Positions 7,013-13,317 of a stretch of DNA of 14,108 bases are shown piece by piece. The first letter of the stretch is position 1. Each line of letters begins with the position of its first letter. Made by a program: the position numbers and the translations under genes. The notes beneath the pieces were generated by a model. It was not told the origin of the DNA. It was given only the letters and a program-made list of their open reading frames with translations, and searched no databases. Source of the stretch: Marivivens sp. (lineage in GTDB: Bacteria > Pseudomonadota > Alphaproteobacteria > Rhodobacterales > Rhodobacteraceae). The DNA lies in contig JAHEBR010000033.1 in the NCBI GenBank assembly GCA_024642185.1, positions 1 to 14,108 on the forward strand, read 5' to 3'.

Positions 7013-7725
7013 GCTGTCACCGACCATACAAGCGTATGCGGATTGGTGAGAGAAATTGGATCAACAAATTGCACCACGAGTTGCAGGACCGCAGGCACAA
7101 AGAAGGGAAGCGTGAGTCCGAAGATTCCGTTAACGGCAGCGTCACGACGAAGCTTTTGTACGACGTCCATATGAACCGACGGATTGAAGAGGGGCAAATT
7201 GGTCCAGATGTTGAAAGACCGCCCGGGCAATGGCCACCGTCCAAAACGGAGCGTGATCACCATGAAGGCCAAGGACAGAATCGAAATGATGTAGGCGACG
7301 CCTGCCGCAGTTCGCAAGATCGAGATTGTCGCCTCTGGAGTGGACTCGGGCAAGAGGCCAATCATCAAGCGCACGGGAGAGAGAGGAAAGTCGATCATCT
7401 CGGCAAGGCGCTGGCCGACTGTGTCAAGAAACACGGTAAAGGTCGTTGGGGCAACCTGCCCGCGAAGGATCGAAGAAAGAAAGAAGACGCAGGCAAACAG
7501 AGCCAAGAACCGAATGCGATTGACCGGAGGTGCTTCACGGAACTCGATCAATGATGGGGTCTTGCTCGCATATTCGGCGAAAGTTGCGATTGCGGCGAGG
7601 ATTGCGACGAGCATGGCCATCTGGCCTGTCTCGCCCGGGGTCGATGGCAGAATAATCGACGGCGTCGCGATCAGCAGAATCACTGCTGACGCACGGATCA
7701 ATGCTCCGATAATCTGAAAAACCAC
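6874..7725 (-). CDS. Integral membrane protein of unknown function
   Basis: A 283-residue protein I do not recognise. About six hydrophobic segments are visible (near residues 5-27, 34-50, 71-88, 136-160, 202-224 and 231-252). Between the fourth and fifth is a soluble stretch of about 40 residues with aromatic and Pro/Asn content (IWTNLPLFNPSVHMDVVQKL), and the C-terminus is basic and hydrophilic. The start is GTG at 7725, supported by a GAGGGA ribosome binding site about 8 bases upstream. The base composition is lower in GC than the neighbours: 47 percent over 7021-7080 and 53 percent over 7501-7560 by hand count, against 70 percent over 8881-8940 in leuC. Its 3' end overlaps the EEP-fold gene by over 100 bases, so the two may be translationally linked. 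No function is proposed. Confidence 0.78.
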   Translation of the reverse strand: MVFQIIGALIRASAVILLIATPSIILPSTPGETGQMAMLVAILAAIATFAEYASKTPSLIEFREAPPVNRIRFLALFACVFFLSSILRGQVAPTTFTVFLDTVGQRLAEMIDFPLSPVRLMIGLLPESTPEATISILRTAAGVAYIISILSLAFMVITLRFGRWPLPGRSFNIWTNLPLFNPSVHMDVVQKLRRDAAVNGIFGLTLPFFVPAVLQLVVQFVDPISLTNPHTLVWSVTAWAFLPASLIMRGLALSRIANILESKQKRALAKALEDGWVPVQQSA

Positions 7726-7799
7726 TGCTCGTCCCTCGATCTGGCCGGACGCGATACCTGCCGCGCCTCTTTTCCAGTCTAGCCCATTTGGGCCGCCTC

Positions 7800-7813
7800 A
7801 TTGTTGACACAAT
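7800..7813. promoter_or_regulatory. Palindrome upstream of the unknown membrane protein gene
   Basis: ATTGT-TGAC-ACAAT is a perfect inverted repeat with 5-bp arms, 75 bases upstream of the GTG start. A second small one (GCCCA-TT-TGGGC, 7782-7793) lies between it and the gene. They sit where an operator or promoter would be expected in the 242-bp spacer before leuD. No convincing -35/-10 pair was found for this gene. Confidence 0.25.
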
Positions 7814-7910
7814 CTTGCCCAGATTGCCTCAATCGGCAAGCGCCGAGTTGGCGATGGAAATGGCAGACAGGAAATCGGTGCGGCTTTCTTGCAACCATCA
7901 GGCCCCCATA

Positions 7911-7943
7911 TATCAAGAAACCCGCCCTTTTTGGGGCGGGTTT
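7911..7943 (-). terminator. Intrinsic terminator of leuCD
   Basis: A perfect 10-bp stem (7918-7927 with 7934-7943, arm AAACCCGCCC) and a 6-base loop, starting 24 bases after the leuD stop. On the minus strand the stem ends in TTT and continues CTTGATATAT, a moderate U-rich tail. Confidence 0.85.
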
Positions 7944-7967
7944 CCAGGATAGATCTGACCGATGGAT

Positions 7968-8573
7968 CTAGACCCAGGGGCGCTCCATCGCAGCCTTGGC
8001 CTCGAAAGCGTCGATCGATTTGACCTTCTCCATGGTCAGGCCGATGTCGTCGAGGCCGTTGAGAAGGCAGTGTTTCTTGAAGGCGTCGACCTCGAATGTG
8101 AACGATTGGCCGTCCGATGAGGTCACAGTCTGGCTTTCGAGATCGACCTCGATGCGCGCGTTCGAACCCTTCTCGGCGTCCTTCATCAGAACGTCGACGG
8201 CCTCTTGCGGCAAGACGATCGGCAGCATGCCGTTCTTGAAGCAGTTATTGTAGAAGATGTCGGCATAGGAGGTCGAGATGATCGCCTTGATGCCGAAATC
8301 CGCGAGCGCCCAAGGCGCGTGTTCGCGCGACGAGCCGCAGCCGAAGTTATCACCCGCGACAAGGATCTGCGCCTGCCGGTAGGCGGGCTTGTTGAGAACG
8401 AAACCTTCGATCTCGTTGCCCTGACGGTCATAGCGCATCTCGTCGAAGAGGTTCACCCCGAGCCCCGAGCGCTTGATGGTCTTGAGGAACTGTTTGGGGA
8501 TGATCATGTCCGTGTCGATGTTGACGAGCGGCAGGGGCGCGGCGACGCCGCTGATCTTGCTGAACTTTTCCAT
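7968..8573 (-). CDS. leuD: 3-isopropylmalate dehydratase small subunit LeuD
   Basis: A 201-residue small subunit of isopropylmalate isomerase, which with LeuC converts 2-isopropylmalate to 3-isopropylmalate in leucine biosynthesis. Visible family motifs are NIDTDMIIPKQFL (about residues 18-30) and the substrate-specificity region AGDNFGCGSSREHAPWAL (about 73-90), with the swivel-domain segment FYNNCFKNGMLPI further on. The length equals that of the enterobacterial protein. Its ATG shares one base with the leuC stop codon (TAATG), so it is translationally coupled to leuC and made in matching amounts. A terminator follows its stop. Confidence 0.97.
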   Translation of the reverse strand: MEKFSKISGVAAPLPLVNIDTDMIIPKQFLKTIKRSGLGVNLFDEMRYDRQGNEIEGFVLNKPAYRQAQILVAGDNFGCGSSREHAPWALADFGIKAIISTSYADIFYNNCFKNGMLPIVLPQEAVDVLMKDAEKGSNARIEVDLESQTVTSSDGQSFTFEVDAFKKHCLLNGLDDIGLTMEKVKSIDAFEAKAAMERPWV

Positions 8574-9976
8574 TACATCATCTCCCGAACGTCAGTGAGG
8601 TGGCCGGTGATCGCGGCGGCGGCGGCCATGGCGGGCGAGACAAGGTGCGTGCGGCCCTTGTAGCCCTGACGGCCTTCAAAGTTGCGGTTCGAGGTCGAGG
8701 CACAGCGCTCGCCTTCCGACAGCTGGTCGGGGTTCATGGCAAGGCACATGGAACAGCCCGCGAGCCGCCATTCGAAGCCCGCGTCGATGAAGATCTGCGC
8801 AAGGCCCTCTTCCTCGGCCTGCGCGCGCACAAGGCCCGAGCCCGGAACGACCATCGCCCGTTTGACCTTGATCTTCTTGCCCTTGAGGATCTCGGCCGCG
8901 GCGCGGAGGTCTTCGATCCGGCCGTTGGTGCAGGAGCCGATGAACACGGTGTCGATCTCGATATCGGTGAGCTTTTGGCCCGCCGTCAGCCCCATATAGT
9001 CGAGCGAGCGCTGCGCCGCCTCGACCTTGCCGCCCTTGAAGCTTTCGGGCGCGGGCACGGTCGCGGTGATCGGCAGCACGTCTTCGGGCGAGGTGCCCCA
9101 GGTCACGACGGGGGCGATGTCTTCGCCCTTGATGGTGATCACCTTGTCAAAATGTGCGCCTTCGTCGGTGAAGAGCGTCTGCCAATAGGCCAGAGCAGCT
9201 TCCCATGCCGCACCTTTCGGCGCGTGCGGGCGGCCTTTCACATATTCGAAGGTCTTTTCATCCGGCGCGATCAGGCCGGCGCGCGCGCCGCCTTCGATCG
9301 CCATGTTGCAGACGGTCATGCGGCCTTCCATCGACAGATCGCGGATCGCTTCGCCGCAATATTCGATGACATAGCCGGTGCCGCCGGCGGTGCCGGTCGC
9401 GCCGATCACCGACAGCGTGATGTCTTTCGCGGTCACACCGGGGCGCAGCTTGCCGGTGATCTCGACCTTCATGTTCTTGGATTTCTTCTGGATCAGCGTC
9501 TGGGTCGCCAGCACATGCTCGACCTCGGAGGTGCCGATGCCATGCGCGAGCGAGCCAAAGGCGCCGTGGGTGGCGGTGTGGCTGTCGCCGCAAACGACGG
9601 TCATGCCCGGAAGGGTCCAGCCCTGCTCGGGGCCGACGATGTGGACGATGCCTTGGCGCACGTCGGAGACGGGGTAGTAGTGGATGCCGAAATCCTTGGC
9701 GTTCTTGTCGAGCGCCTCGACCTGAATGCGGCTCTCTTCGGTCATGGTCGAGGCATTGGCGCGGTCAAGCGTGGTGGGCACGTTGTGGTCGGGCACGGCG
9801 ATGGTCTTTTCCGGCGCGCGCACCTTGCGGCCCGTCATGCGAAGGCCCTCGAAGGCCTGCGGGCTGGTCACTTCGTGAACGAGGTGACGGTCGATGTAGA
9901 GAAGGCAGGTGCCATCCTCGGATTCGTGGGCGACGTGGGCATCCCAGATCTTGTCGTAGAGCGTTTTGGGGGACAT
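8573..9976 (-). CDS. leuC: 3-isopropylmalate dehydratase large subunit LeuC
   Basis: A 467-residue aconitase-family large subunit. The three cysteines that hold the [4Fe-4S] cluster are present at 349 (FIGSCTNGR) and at 408 and 411 (GCSMC). Other family segments are CGDSHTATHGAFG (about 129-141) and the C-terminal SNRNFEGRQG (429-438). The protein is cytoplasmic and works as a heterodimer with LeuD. The ATG at 9976 has GGGAGAGG about 6 bases upstream. It is the first gene of the leuCD unit; the 263-bp spacer to the divergent SPFH gene holds a plausible promoter and a possible leader peptide. Confidence 0.97.
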   Translation of the reverse strand: MSPKTLYDKIWDAHVAHESEDGTCLLYIDRHLVHEVTSPQAFEGLRMTGRKVRAPEKTIAVPDHNVPTTLDRANASTMTEESRIQVEALDKNAKDFGIHYYPVSDVRQGIVHIVGPEQGWTLPGMTVVCGDSHTATHGAFGSLAHGIGTSEVEHVLATQTLIQKKSKNMKVEITGKLRPGVTAKDITLSVIGATGTAGGTGYVIEYCGEAIRDLSMEGRMTVCNMAIEGGARAGLIAPDEKTFEYVKGRPHAPKGAAWEAALAYWQTLFTDEGAHFDKVITIKGEDIAPVVTWGTSPEDVLPITATVPAPESFKGGKVEAAQRSLDYMGLTAGQKLTDIEIDTVFIGSCTNGRIEDLRAAAEILKGKKIKVKRAMVVPGSGLVRAQAEEEGLAQIFIDAGFEWRLAGCSMCLAMNPDQLSEGERCASTSNRNFEGRQGYKGRTHLVSPAMAAAAAITGHLTDVREMM

Positions 9977-10020
9977 AGGTCCTCTCCCTTGATGTGCTGA
10001 TGTGAAGTCGTCGGAATGGG

Positions 10021-10053
10021 GCGCACGGGTGCGCGGCGCGGTTAAAGTCGCGC
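10021..10053 (-). promoter_or_regulatory. GC-rich hairpins in the leuC leader
   Basis: GCGCAC-GG-GTGCGC (10021-10034) is a perfect inverted repeat. Next to it, GCGCG (10036-10040) can pair with CGCGC (10049-10053) around a loop holding the stop codon of the possible leader ORF. No U-run follows on the minus strand, so a classical attenuator terminator is not evident. Confidence 0.3.
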
Positions 10054-10128
10054 TAGAATGGTGTGGGTCGCGCCATAGAACCGCCAGGGCAGGCGCGAGC
10101 GATCAGCCATATCGAAAACCATCGTCAT
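10042..10128 (-). other. Possible 28-codon leader ORF upstream of leuC
   Basis: ATG at 10128 to TAA at 10042, read toward leuC, encodes 28 residues ending ATHTILARL. It contains three Leu codons (CTG, CTA, CTT), two of them in the last five codons. There is no Shine-Dalgarno sequence, but a candidate promoter would start transcription within a few bases of the ATG, allowing leaderless translation. This is either a regulatory leader peptide or chance; conservation in relatives would decide. Confidence 0.25.
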
Positions 10129-10136
10129 GGAATGGG

Positions 10137-10165
10137 CAGATACACGGCCCCGCAGGTTCTCGCAA
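10137..10165 (-). promoter_or_regulatory. Candidate leuC promoter
   Basis: TTGCGA (10165-10160) and TATCTG (10142-10137) with a 17-base spacer on the minus strand resemble a sigma70-type promoter. It would give a leader of about 150 bases before leuC. Judged by eye only. Confidence 0.3.
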
Positions 10166-10180
10166 GGGCTGTGCTGGGTC

Positions 10181-10224
10181 TTGAAGCTTGAGCGCGCGCG
10201 CCTATATATATCAAAGTGATATCA
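10181..10224 (+). promoter_or_regulatory. Promoter with overlapping palindromic operator of the SPFH-Arc unit
   Basis: TTGAAG (10181-10186) with TATATA (10203-10208 or 10205-10210) gives a spacing of 16-18. The perfect inverted repeat ATATCA-AAG-TGATAT (10208-10222) starts within the -10 box and covers the expected start site. It runs into TGATATCA (10217-10224), itself a palindrome. This placement suits a repressor, most simply the Arc-type protein encoded downstream. The ribosome binding site GGAG lies at 10229-10232. Confidence 0.55.
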
Positions 10225-10239
10225 TAATGGAGCATCGCC

Positions 10240-11139
10240 ATGACTAACAGTTCTGTTTCCGGCACATCCCGCCGCGCGTTCGTTGTTTCCGGCGTCGCGG
10301 TCCTTCTGCTTCTGATCGCCGGCGAGGCGCTCGCAATTCTTGGTTTTTTCCGCAACATCGGCGCGGGGGCCGAGATTCGGGCGGTTCTGATCATGGTCGC
10401 TTCGGCGCTGTTCACGGCGTTCATCGTGCCGGGCTTCTTTCTCAACCAACCCAAGCAGGCGCGGGTGCTCACCCTCTTCGGCGCCTACCGCGGCACGGAC
10501 GCGACAGCCGGTTTGCGCTGGACCTTGCCCTTCTATTATCCGCGTATGAAAGTCTCGACACGGCTCCACAATTTCGAGTCGAGCCGCAGCAAGGTCAACG
10601 ATGCGGTTGGCAATCCGATCGAGATTAGCGCCATTGTCGTCTGGCGCGTTACGGATCCATACCGCGCCGTCTTTGAGGTCGAGGCCTACGAGACCTATGT
10701 CGAGACCCAGACCGAAAGCGCCGTGCGCTCGCTGGCCAGTTCCTATCCCTATGACTTCGGCCTTAACGACAAACATGACGGCCTGTCGCTGCGCGGCGAC
10801 ACGCAGGAGGTCGCCGAAAAGATGATGGCCGCGATTCAGGCGCGTGTGGTCGAGGCCGGGATCGAGATCGTCGAGGCGCGGATCAACCACCTCGCCTATG
10901 CGACCGAAATCGCCGCCGCGATGCTCAAGCGGCAGCAGGCCAGCGCCCTGCTTGATGCCCGCGAGACGATCGTGAAAGGAACAGTCGGCATCGTTGCCGC
11001 CGCGGTCAAGGAGCTCGAGGAAAGCGACGGAATGACACTGGACCCCGAGCGCAAGGCCGCGATGGTGGCCAATCTCATGGTTGTCCTCTCGAGCGGGGCC
11101 GAGCCAACGCCGGTGATCAACGCCGGTAGCCTCTACTGA
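10240..11139 (+). CDS. SPFH/band-7 domain membrane protein
   Basis: A 299-residue protein with two N-terminal membrane helices (about residues 13-37 and 46-68) followed by an SPFH (band 7) domain (about 70-230). Family marks are the start QARVLTLFGAYRGT, GNPIEISAIVVWRVTDPYRAVFEVE (about 124-148) and the helical end INHLAYATEIAAAMLKRQQA (215-234). SPFH proteins form oligomeric membrane-bound assemblies that organise membrane domains or proteases; the role of this subgroup is not established. The ATG has GGAG 7 bases upstream. The next gene, an Arc-type DNA-binding protein, starts 2 bases after its stop, so the two form one translation unit. An inverted repeat overlaps the promoter, so expression is probably repressed by the partner. 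No NfeD-type gene is adjacent, unlike in many stomatin-like operons. Confidence 0.9.
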   Translation: MTNSSVSGTSRRAFVVSGVAVLLLLIAGEALAILGFFRNIGAGAEIRAVLIMVASALFTAFIVPGFFLNQPKQARVLTLFGAYRGTDATAGLRWTLPFYYPRMKVSTRLHNFESSRSKVNDAVGNPIEISAIVVWRVTDPYRAVFEVEAYETYVETQTESAVRSLASSYPYDFGLNDKHDGLSLRGDTQEVAEKMMAAIQARVVEAGIEIVEARINHLAYATEIAAAMLKRQQASALLDARETIVKGTVGIVAAAVKELEESDGMTLDPERKAAMVANLMVVLSSGAEPTPVINAGSLY

Positions 11140-11141
11140 TC

Positions 11142-11333
11142 ATGGCGGCCAAGAAGGCATATCCGCTGCGGCTTCGGGAAGACATTCTCGAAGCCGTGGC
11201 CAGATGGGCGGACGACGATCTGCGGAGCGTCAACGGCCAGATCGAATATATCCTGCGCGATGCGCTCTGGCGGGCGGGGCGGCTGAGGCGCCCCGAGCCG
11301 GACACGAGCGAAGACACAGAAACCGAAGGCTGA
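11142..11333 (+). CDS. Arc-type ribbon-helix-helix DNA-binding protein
   Basis: A 63-residue protein. The N-terminal strand (about residues 5-12, KAYPLRLR) and two helices (about 13-26 and 29-45) form a ribbon-helix-helix fold. The second helix begins RSVNGQIE, very close to the RSVNSEI of phage P22 Arc repressor, and the end RDALWRAGR also resembles Arc. The C-terminal 15 residues are acidic and look disordered. Such proteins dimerise and insert the beta ribbon into the major groove of short inverted repeats. Immediately downstream of the SPFH gene (2-base gap), it is unlikely to be a toxin-antitoxin antidote because no toxin-like gene is adjacent. The palindrome at 10208-10222 is its most likely target. 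An effector signal is not known. Confidence 0.87.
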   Translation: MAAKKAYPLRLREDILEAVARWADDDLRSVNGQIEYILRDALWRAGRLRRPEPDTSEDTETEG

Positions 11334-11378
11334 AACGCCACAGCGCTTGCACCTAGGGCCCGTGCGCCGCATCATCGA

Positions 11379-11394
11379 GGGAAGCGAACTTCCC
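11379..11394 (+). other. Hairpin before the MscS-type gene
   Basis: GGGAAG-CGAA-CTTCCC is a perfect 6-bp stem with a 4-base loop, ending 19 bases before the GTG start of the channel gene. It has no T-run on either strand, so it is not a convincing terminator; it may be a structured 5' leader element. Confidence 0.4.
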
Positions 11395-11413
11395 AAATGA
11401 GGGTGATCAGCGG

Positions 11414-12730
11414 GTGGAACAGACAACGACAGATGCCGTTGAGATCAGTCGCGGGCTGATTGAACAGCTCTGGGATTTTCTTGGCACCTTGTTCCGGCCG
11501 TGGAACGCCTATCAGGTGGCGATCCTATTAATCGTTTTCGCCATAGCTTATCTGCTGACGCGCTGGATCGCTCCGAAATACCATGACTGGCTGCGCACCC
11601 GCGAGGGCTGGCCCATTTCTCGGATGCGCTGGGCACTTGTCGTGCATAAGCGCATGACGCTGATCATTTTCGTGGTGCTGATCTGGATCACAGTCCTGAT
11701 CATGCGCGAGGCTACATGGCCTTCCCGCTCCTACCTGCTGGCCATCGTTGGCAATCTGACCTTCGCCTGGCTGATCGTTGCTGTCGCGGCGCGACTGATC
11801 AGCTATGGACCGCTCCGCACGGTCGTCCGCTATGGCGCGTGGATCTGGGTGACGTTCAGCGTTCTCAATATCACCAACGAGGTTCAGGCCATCCTCGACA
11901 GCATGGCCATTCACTTCGGTGATCTGCGGATCTCGGTCTGGCTGGTGCTTCAGGCCGTCCTGGTCATCGGCGTCCTGTTCTATGCCGCGCGGTTTCTGTC
12001 GCGCACCACCTCGCAGCGCATTCAGGACAATACCGATCTCAGCCCCTCGATGCGGGTTCTGTCGATCAAGTTCATCCAGCTGATCCTTTACGGCGTTGCG
12101 CTCTTCGTCGGCCTCAAGGCGGTTGGTGTCGATCTCACAGGCCTTGCAGTTCTTTCCGGTGCCATCGGTGTCGGCCTCGGCTTCGGTCTGCAAAAGGTCG
12201 TGTCCAACCTGGTCTCGGGCGTCATCATCCTTCTCGACAAGTCGATCAAGCCCGGCGACGTCATCAGCCTTGGTGATACCTTCGGCTGGATCAACAGCCT
12301 CGGCGCGCGCTATGTCTCGATCACCACGCGCGACGGGCGGGAATATCTGATCCCGAACGAAGACCTGATTACGGGCCAAGTGGTGAACTGGTCGCACTCC
12401 GACGATTTCGTGCGCCTCGATATCCACTTCGGCACCTCATATCTCGACAATCCCCATGACGTGAGGCGCATCGCGATTGCCGCGGCCAAAACGGTTGATC
12501 GGGTTTTGACCGACAAGCAAACCGTCTGCCACATCACCGGCTTTGGCGATTCCAGCATCGACTATGTGCTGCGCTTCTGGATCCGCGATCCCACGCAGGG
12601 CCTCACCAACATTCGCGGCAACGTCTATCTCGCGCTTTGGGATGCGTTCCACGAAAACGGCATCTCGATCCCCTTCCCGCAACGCGAAGTGCGCATCCTT
12701 GGTGAGGGCGCGCCGGCAACGGCCGACTGA
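11414..12730 (+). CDS. MscS-family mechanosensitive ion channel
   Basis: A 438-residue inner-membrane channel, longer than E. coli MscS (286 residues) because of extra N-terminal helices. About seven hydrophobic segments are visible (near 33-50, 77-97, 106-128, 137-153, 172-195, 215-235 and 241-275). The last is the pore helix, with the Gly/Ala-rich face AIGVGLGFGLQKVVSNLVSG (250-269), followed by the beta domain (LLDKSIKPGDVI, about 273-284; YLIPNEDLITGQVVNWS, 311-327) and a C-terminal alpha/beta domain to about 428. The family opens under membrane tension and relieves osmotic downshock. The start is GTG at 11414; GAGGG lies about 10 bases upstream and nearby ATG or GTG codons are out of frame. 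It is 80 bases after the Arc-type gene; whether it shares that transcript is open. Confidence 0.93.
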   Translation: MEQTTTDAVEISRGLIEQLWDFLGTLFRPWNAYQVAILLIVFAIAYLLTRWIAPKYHDWLRTREGWPISRMRWALVVHKRMTLIIFVVLIWITVLIMREATWPSRSYLLAIVGNLTFAWLIVAVAARLISYGPLRTVVRYGAWIWVTFSVLNITNEVQAILDSMAIHFGDLRISVWLVLQAVLVIGVLFYAARFLSRTTSQRIQDNTDLSPSMRVLSIKFIQLILYGVALFVGLKAVGVDLTGLAVLSGAIGVGLGFGLQKVVSNLVSGVIILLDKSIKPGDVISLGDTFGWINSLGARYVSITTRDGREYLIPNEDLITGQVVNWSHSDDFVRLDIHFGTSYLDNPHDVRRIAIAAAKTVDRVLTDKQTVCHITGFGDSSIDYVLRFWIRDPTQGLTNIRGNVYLALWDAFHENGISIPFPQREVRILGEGAPATAD

Positions 12731-12802
12731 CTGTTGCCGGAAAACCCCGCTTTTGCCGTTGAACCTGCCTGATTTATGAGGGAAAGGGGGCGCTGATCGC
12801 GG

Positions 12803-12847
12803 GCAAGGGCCGGATTCATTGAAATGATACTTTGCCCTTGCTACGTT
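12803..12847 (+). promoter_or_regulatory. Nested inverted repeats and candidate rsfS promoter
   Basis: GCAAGGGC (12803-12810) and GCCCTTGC (12834-12841) form a perfect 8-bp inverted repeat. Inside it lies TCATT-GA-AATGA (12816-12827). The same stretch contains TTGAAA (12819-12824) and TACGTT (12842-12847) with 17-base spacing, a plausible promoter. The hairpin could alternatively end the channel transcript, as a short TTTT follows. Confidence 0.35.
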
Positions 12848-12897
12848 TTGCTCATGAGAAGTGCCCGTGGAAAGCGGGCGTGTCACACCGGAGGACA

Positions 12898-12957
12898 ATG
12901 ACCTGTCTCTCGAACTATCCGCGGCCAATGCCGCACAGCGGGATGCCATCCAGATGA
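12898..12957 (+). other. Possible 19-codon upstream ORF coupled to rsfS
   Basis: CCGGAGGACA places a strong Shine-Dalgarno (GGAGG, 12890-12894) at normal spacing before the ATG at 12898. The frame reads 19 codons, and its TGA (12955-12957) overlaps the in-frame rsfS ATG (12954) as ATGA. This arrangement would feed ribosomes into rsfS. It is out of frame with rsfS. No similarity is recognised in the peptide. Confidence 0.35.
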
Positions 12958-13316
12958 CGGCCCCCGTAGAAGCCACCAGCGAACAGATCCTTGCGGCTGT
13001 TCTCGCCTCCCTCGAAGACGACAAAGCAGAAGAGATCGTGCAGATTTCCTTGCGCGGCAAAACCGAGATGGCCGATTACATGGTGATCGCCTCGGGCCGC
13101 TCGACCCGTCAGGTTGCCGCGATCTCGGAAAAGCTGGCCGACCGTCTCAAGCAGGATCTGGGGATCCTCTGCAAGACCGAAGGCGCCGAGGTTGGCGATT
13201 GGGTTTTGATCGACGCGGGCGATGTGATCGTCCATGTCTTCCGCCCCGAGGTCCGCGAGTTCTATCAGCTCGAGAAGATGTGGCAGCCCTCGGGGGCGAC
13301 GGCGAAAGCCAACTGA
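12954..13316 (+). CDS. rsfS: Ribosome silencing factor RsfS
   Basis: A RsfS/Iojap-family protein, 120 residues from the chosen start (E. coli RsfS has 105). Characteristic segments are DYMVIASGRSTRQV (about 41-54), GDWVLIDAGDVIVHVF (81-96) and FYQLEKMW (103-110). In the family it binds protein uL14 of the large subunit and blocks subunit joining under nutrient limitation. The start is uncertain. ATG 12954 fits the family N-terminus and overlaps the stop of a 19-codon ORF with a strong ribosome binding site. The frame stays open up to GTG 12861 or 12867 (151 or 149 residues), but those starts have poor ribosome binding sites and lie almost at the predicted transcription start. rlmH follows after 1 base, the common rsfS-rlmH order. 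Confidence 0.92.
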   Translation: MTAPVEATSEQILAAVLASLEDDKAEEIVQISLRGKTEMADYMVIASGRSTRQVAAISEKLADRLKQDLGILCKTEGAEVGDWVLIDAGDVIVHVFRPEVREFYQLEKMWQPSGATAKAN

Positions 13317-13317
13317 G

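Noticed and set aside
7804..7809. TTGACA as a plus-strand -35 box
   Set aside because: No -10-like sequence lies 16-18 bases downstream and no plus-strand gene follows; it is part of the palindrome at 7800-7813.
8600..10000. 466-codon open frame on the plus strand opposite leuC
   Set aside because: It is the antisense shadow of leuC; composition is His/Arg/Asp-rich with no family features, as expected opposite a GC-rich gene.
10002..10184. 60-codon plus-strand ORF in the leuC/SPFH spacer
   Set aside because: No ribosome binding site, no similarity, and it lies over the likely leuC promoter.
11142..11333. Arc-type gene as antitoxin of a toxin-antitoxin pair
   Set aside because: The partner is an SPFH membrane protein and the next gene is a channel; no toxin-like small protein is adjacent.
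13234..13317. Longer rlmH start at ATG 13234
   Set aside because: It lies inside rsfS and adds 28 Ser/Arg-rich residues; family homology begins at 13318.
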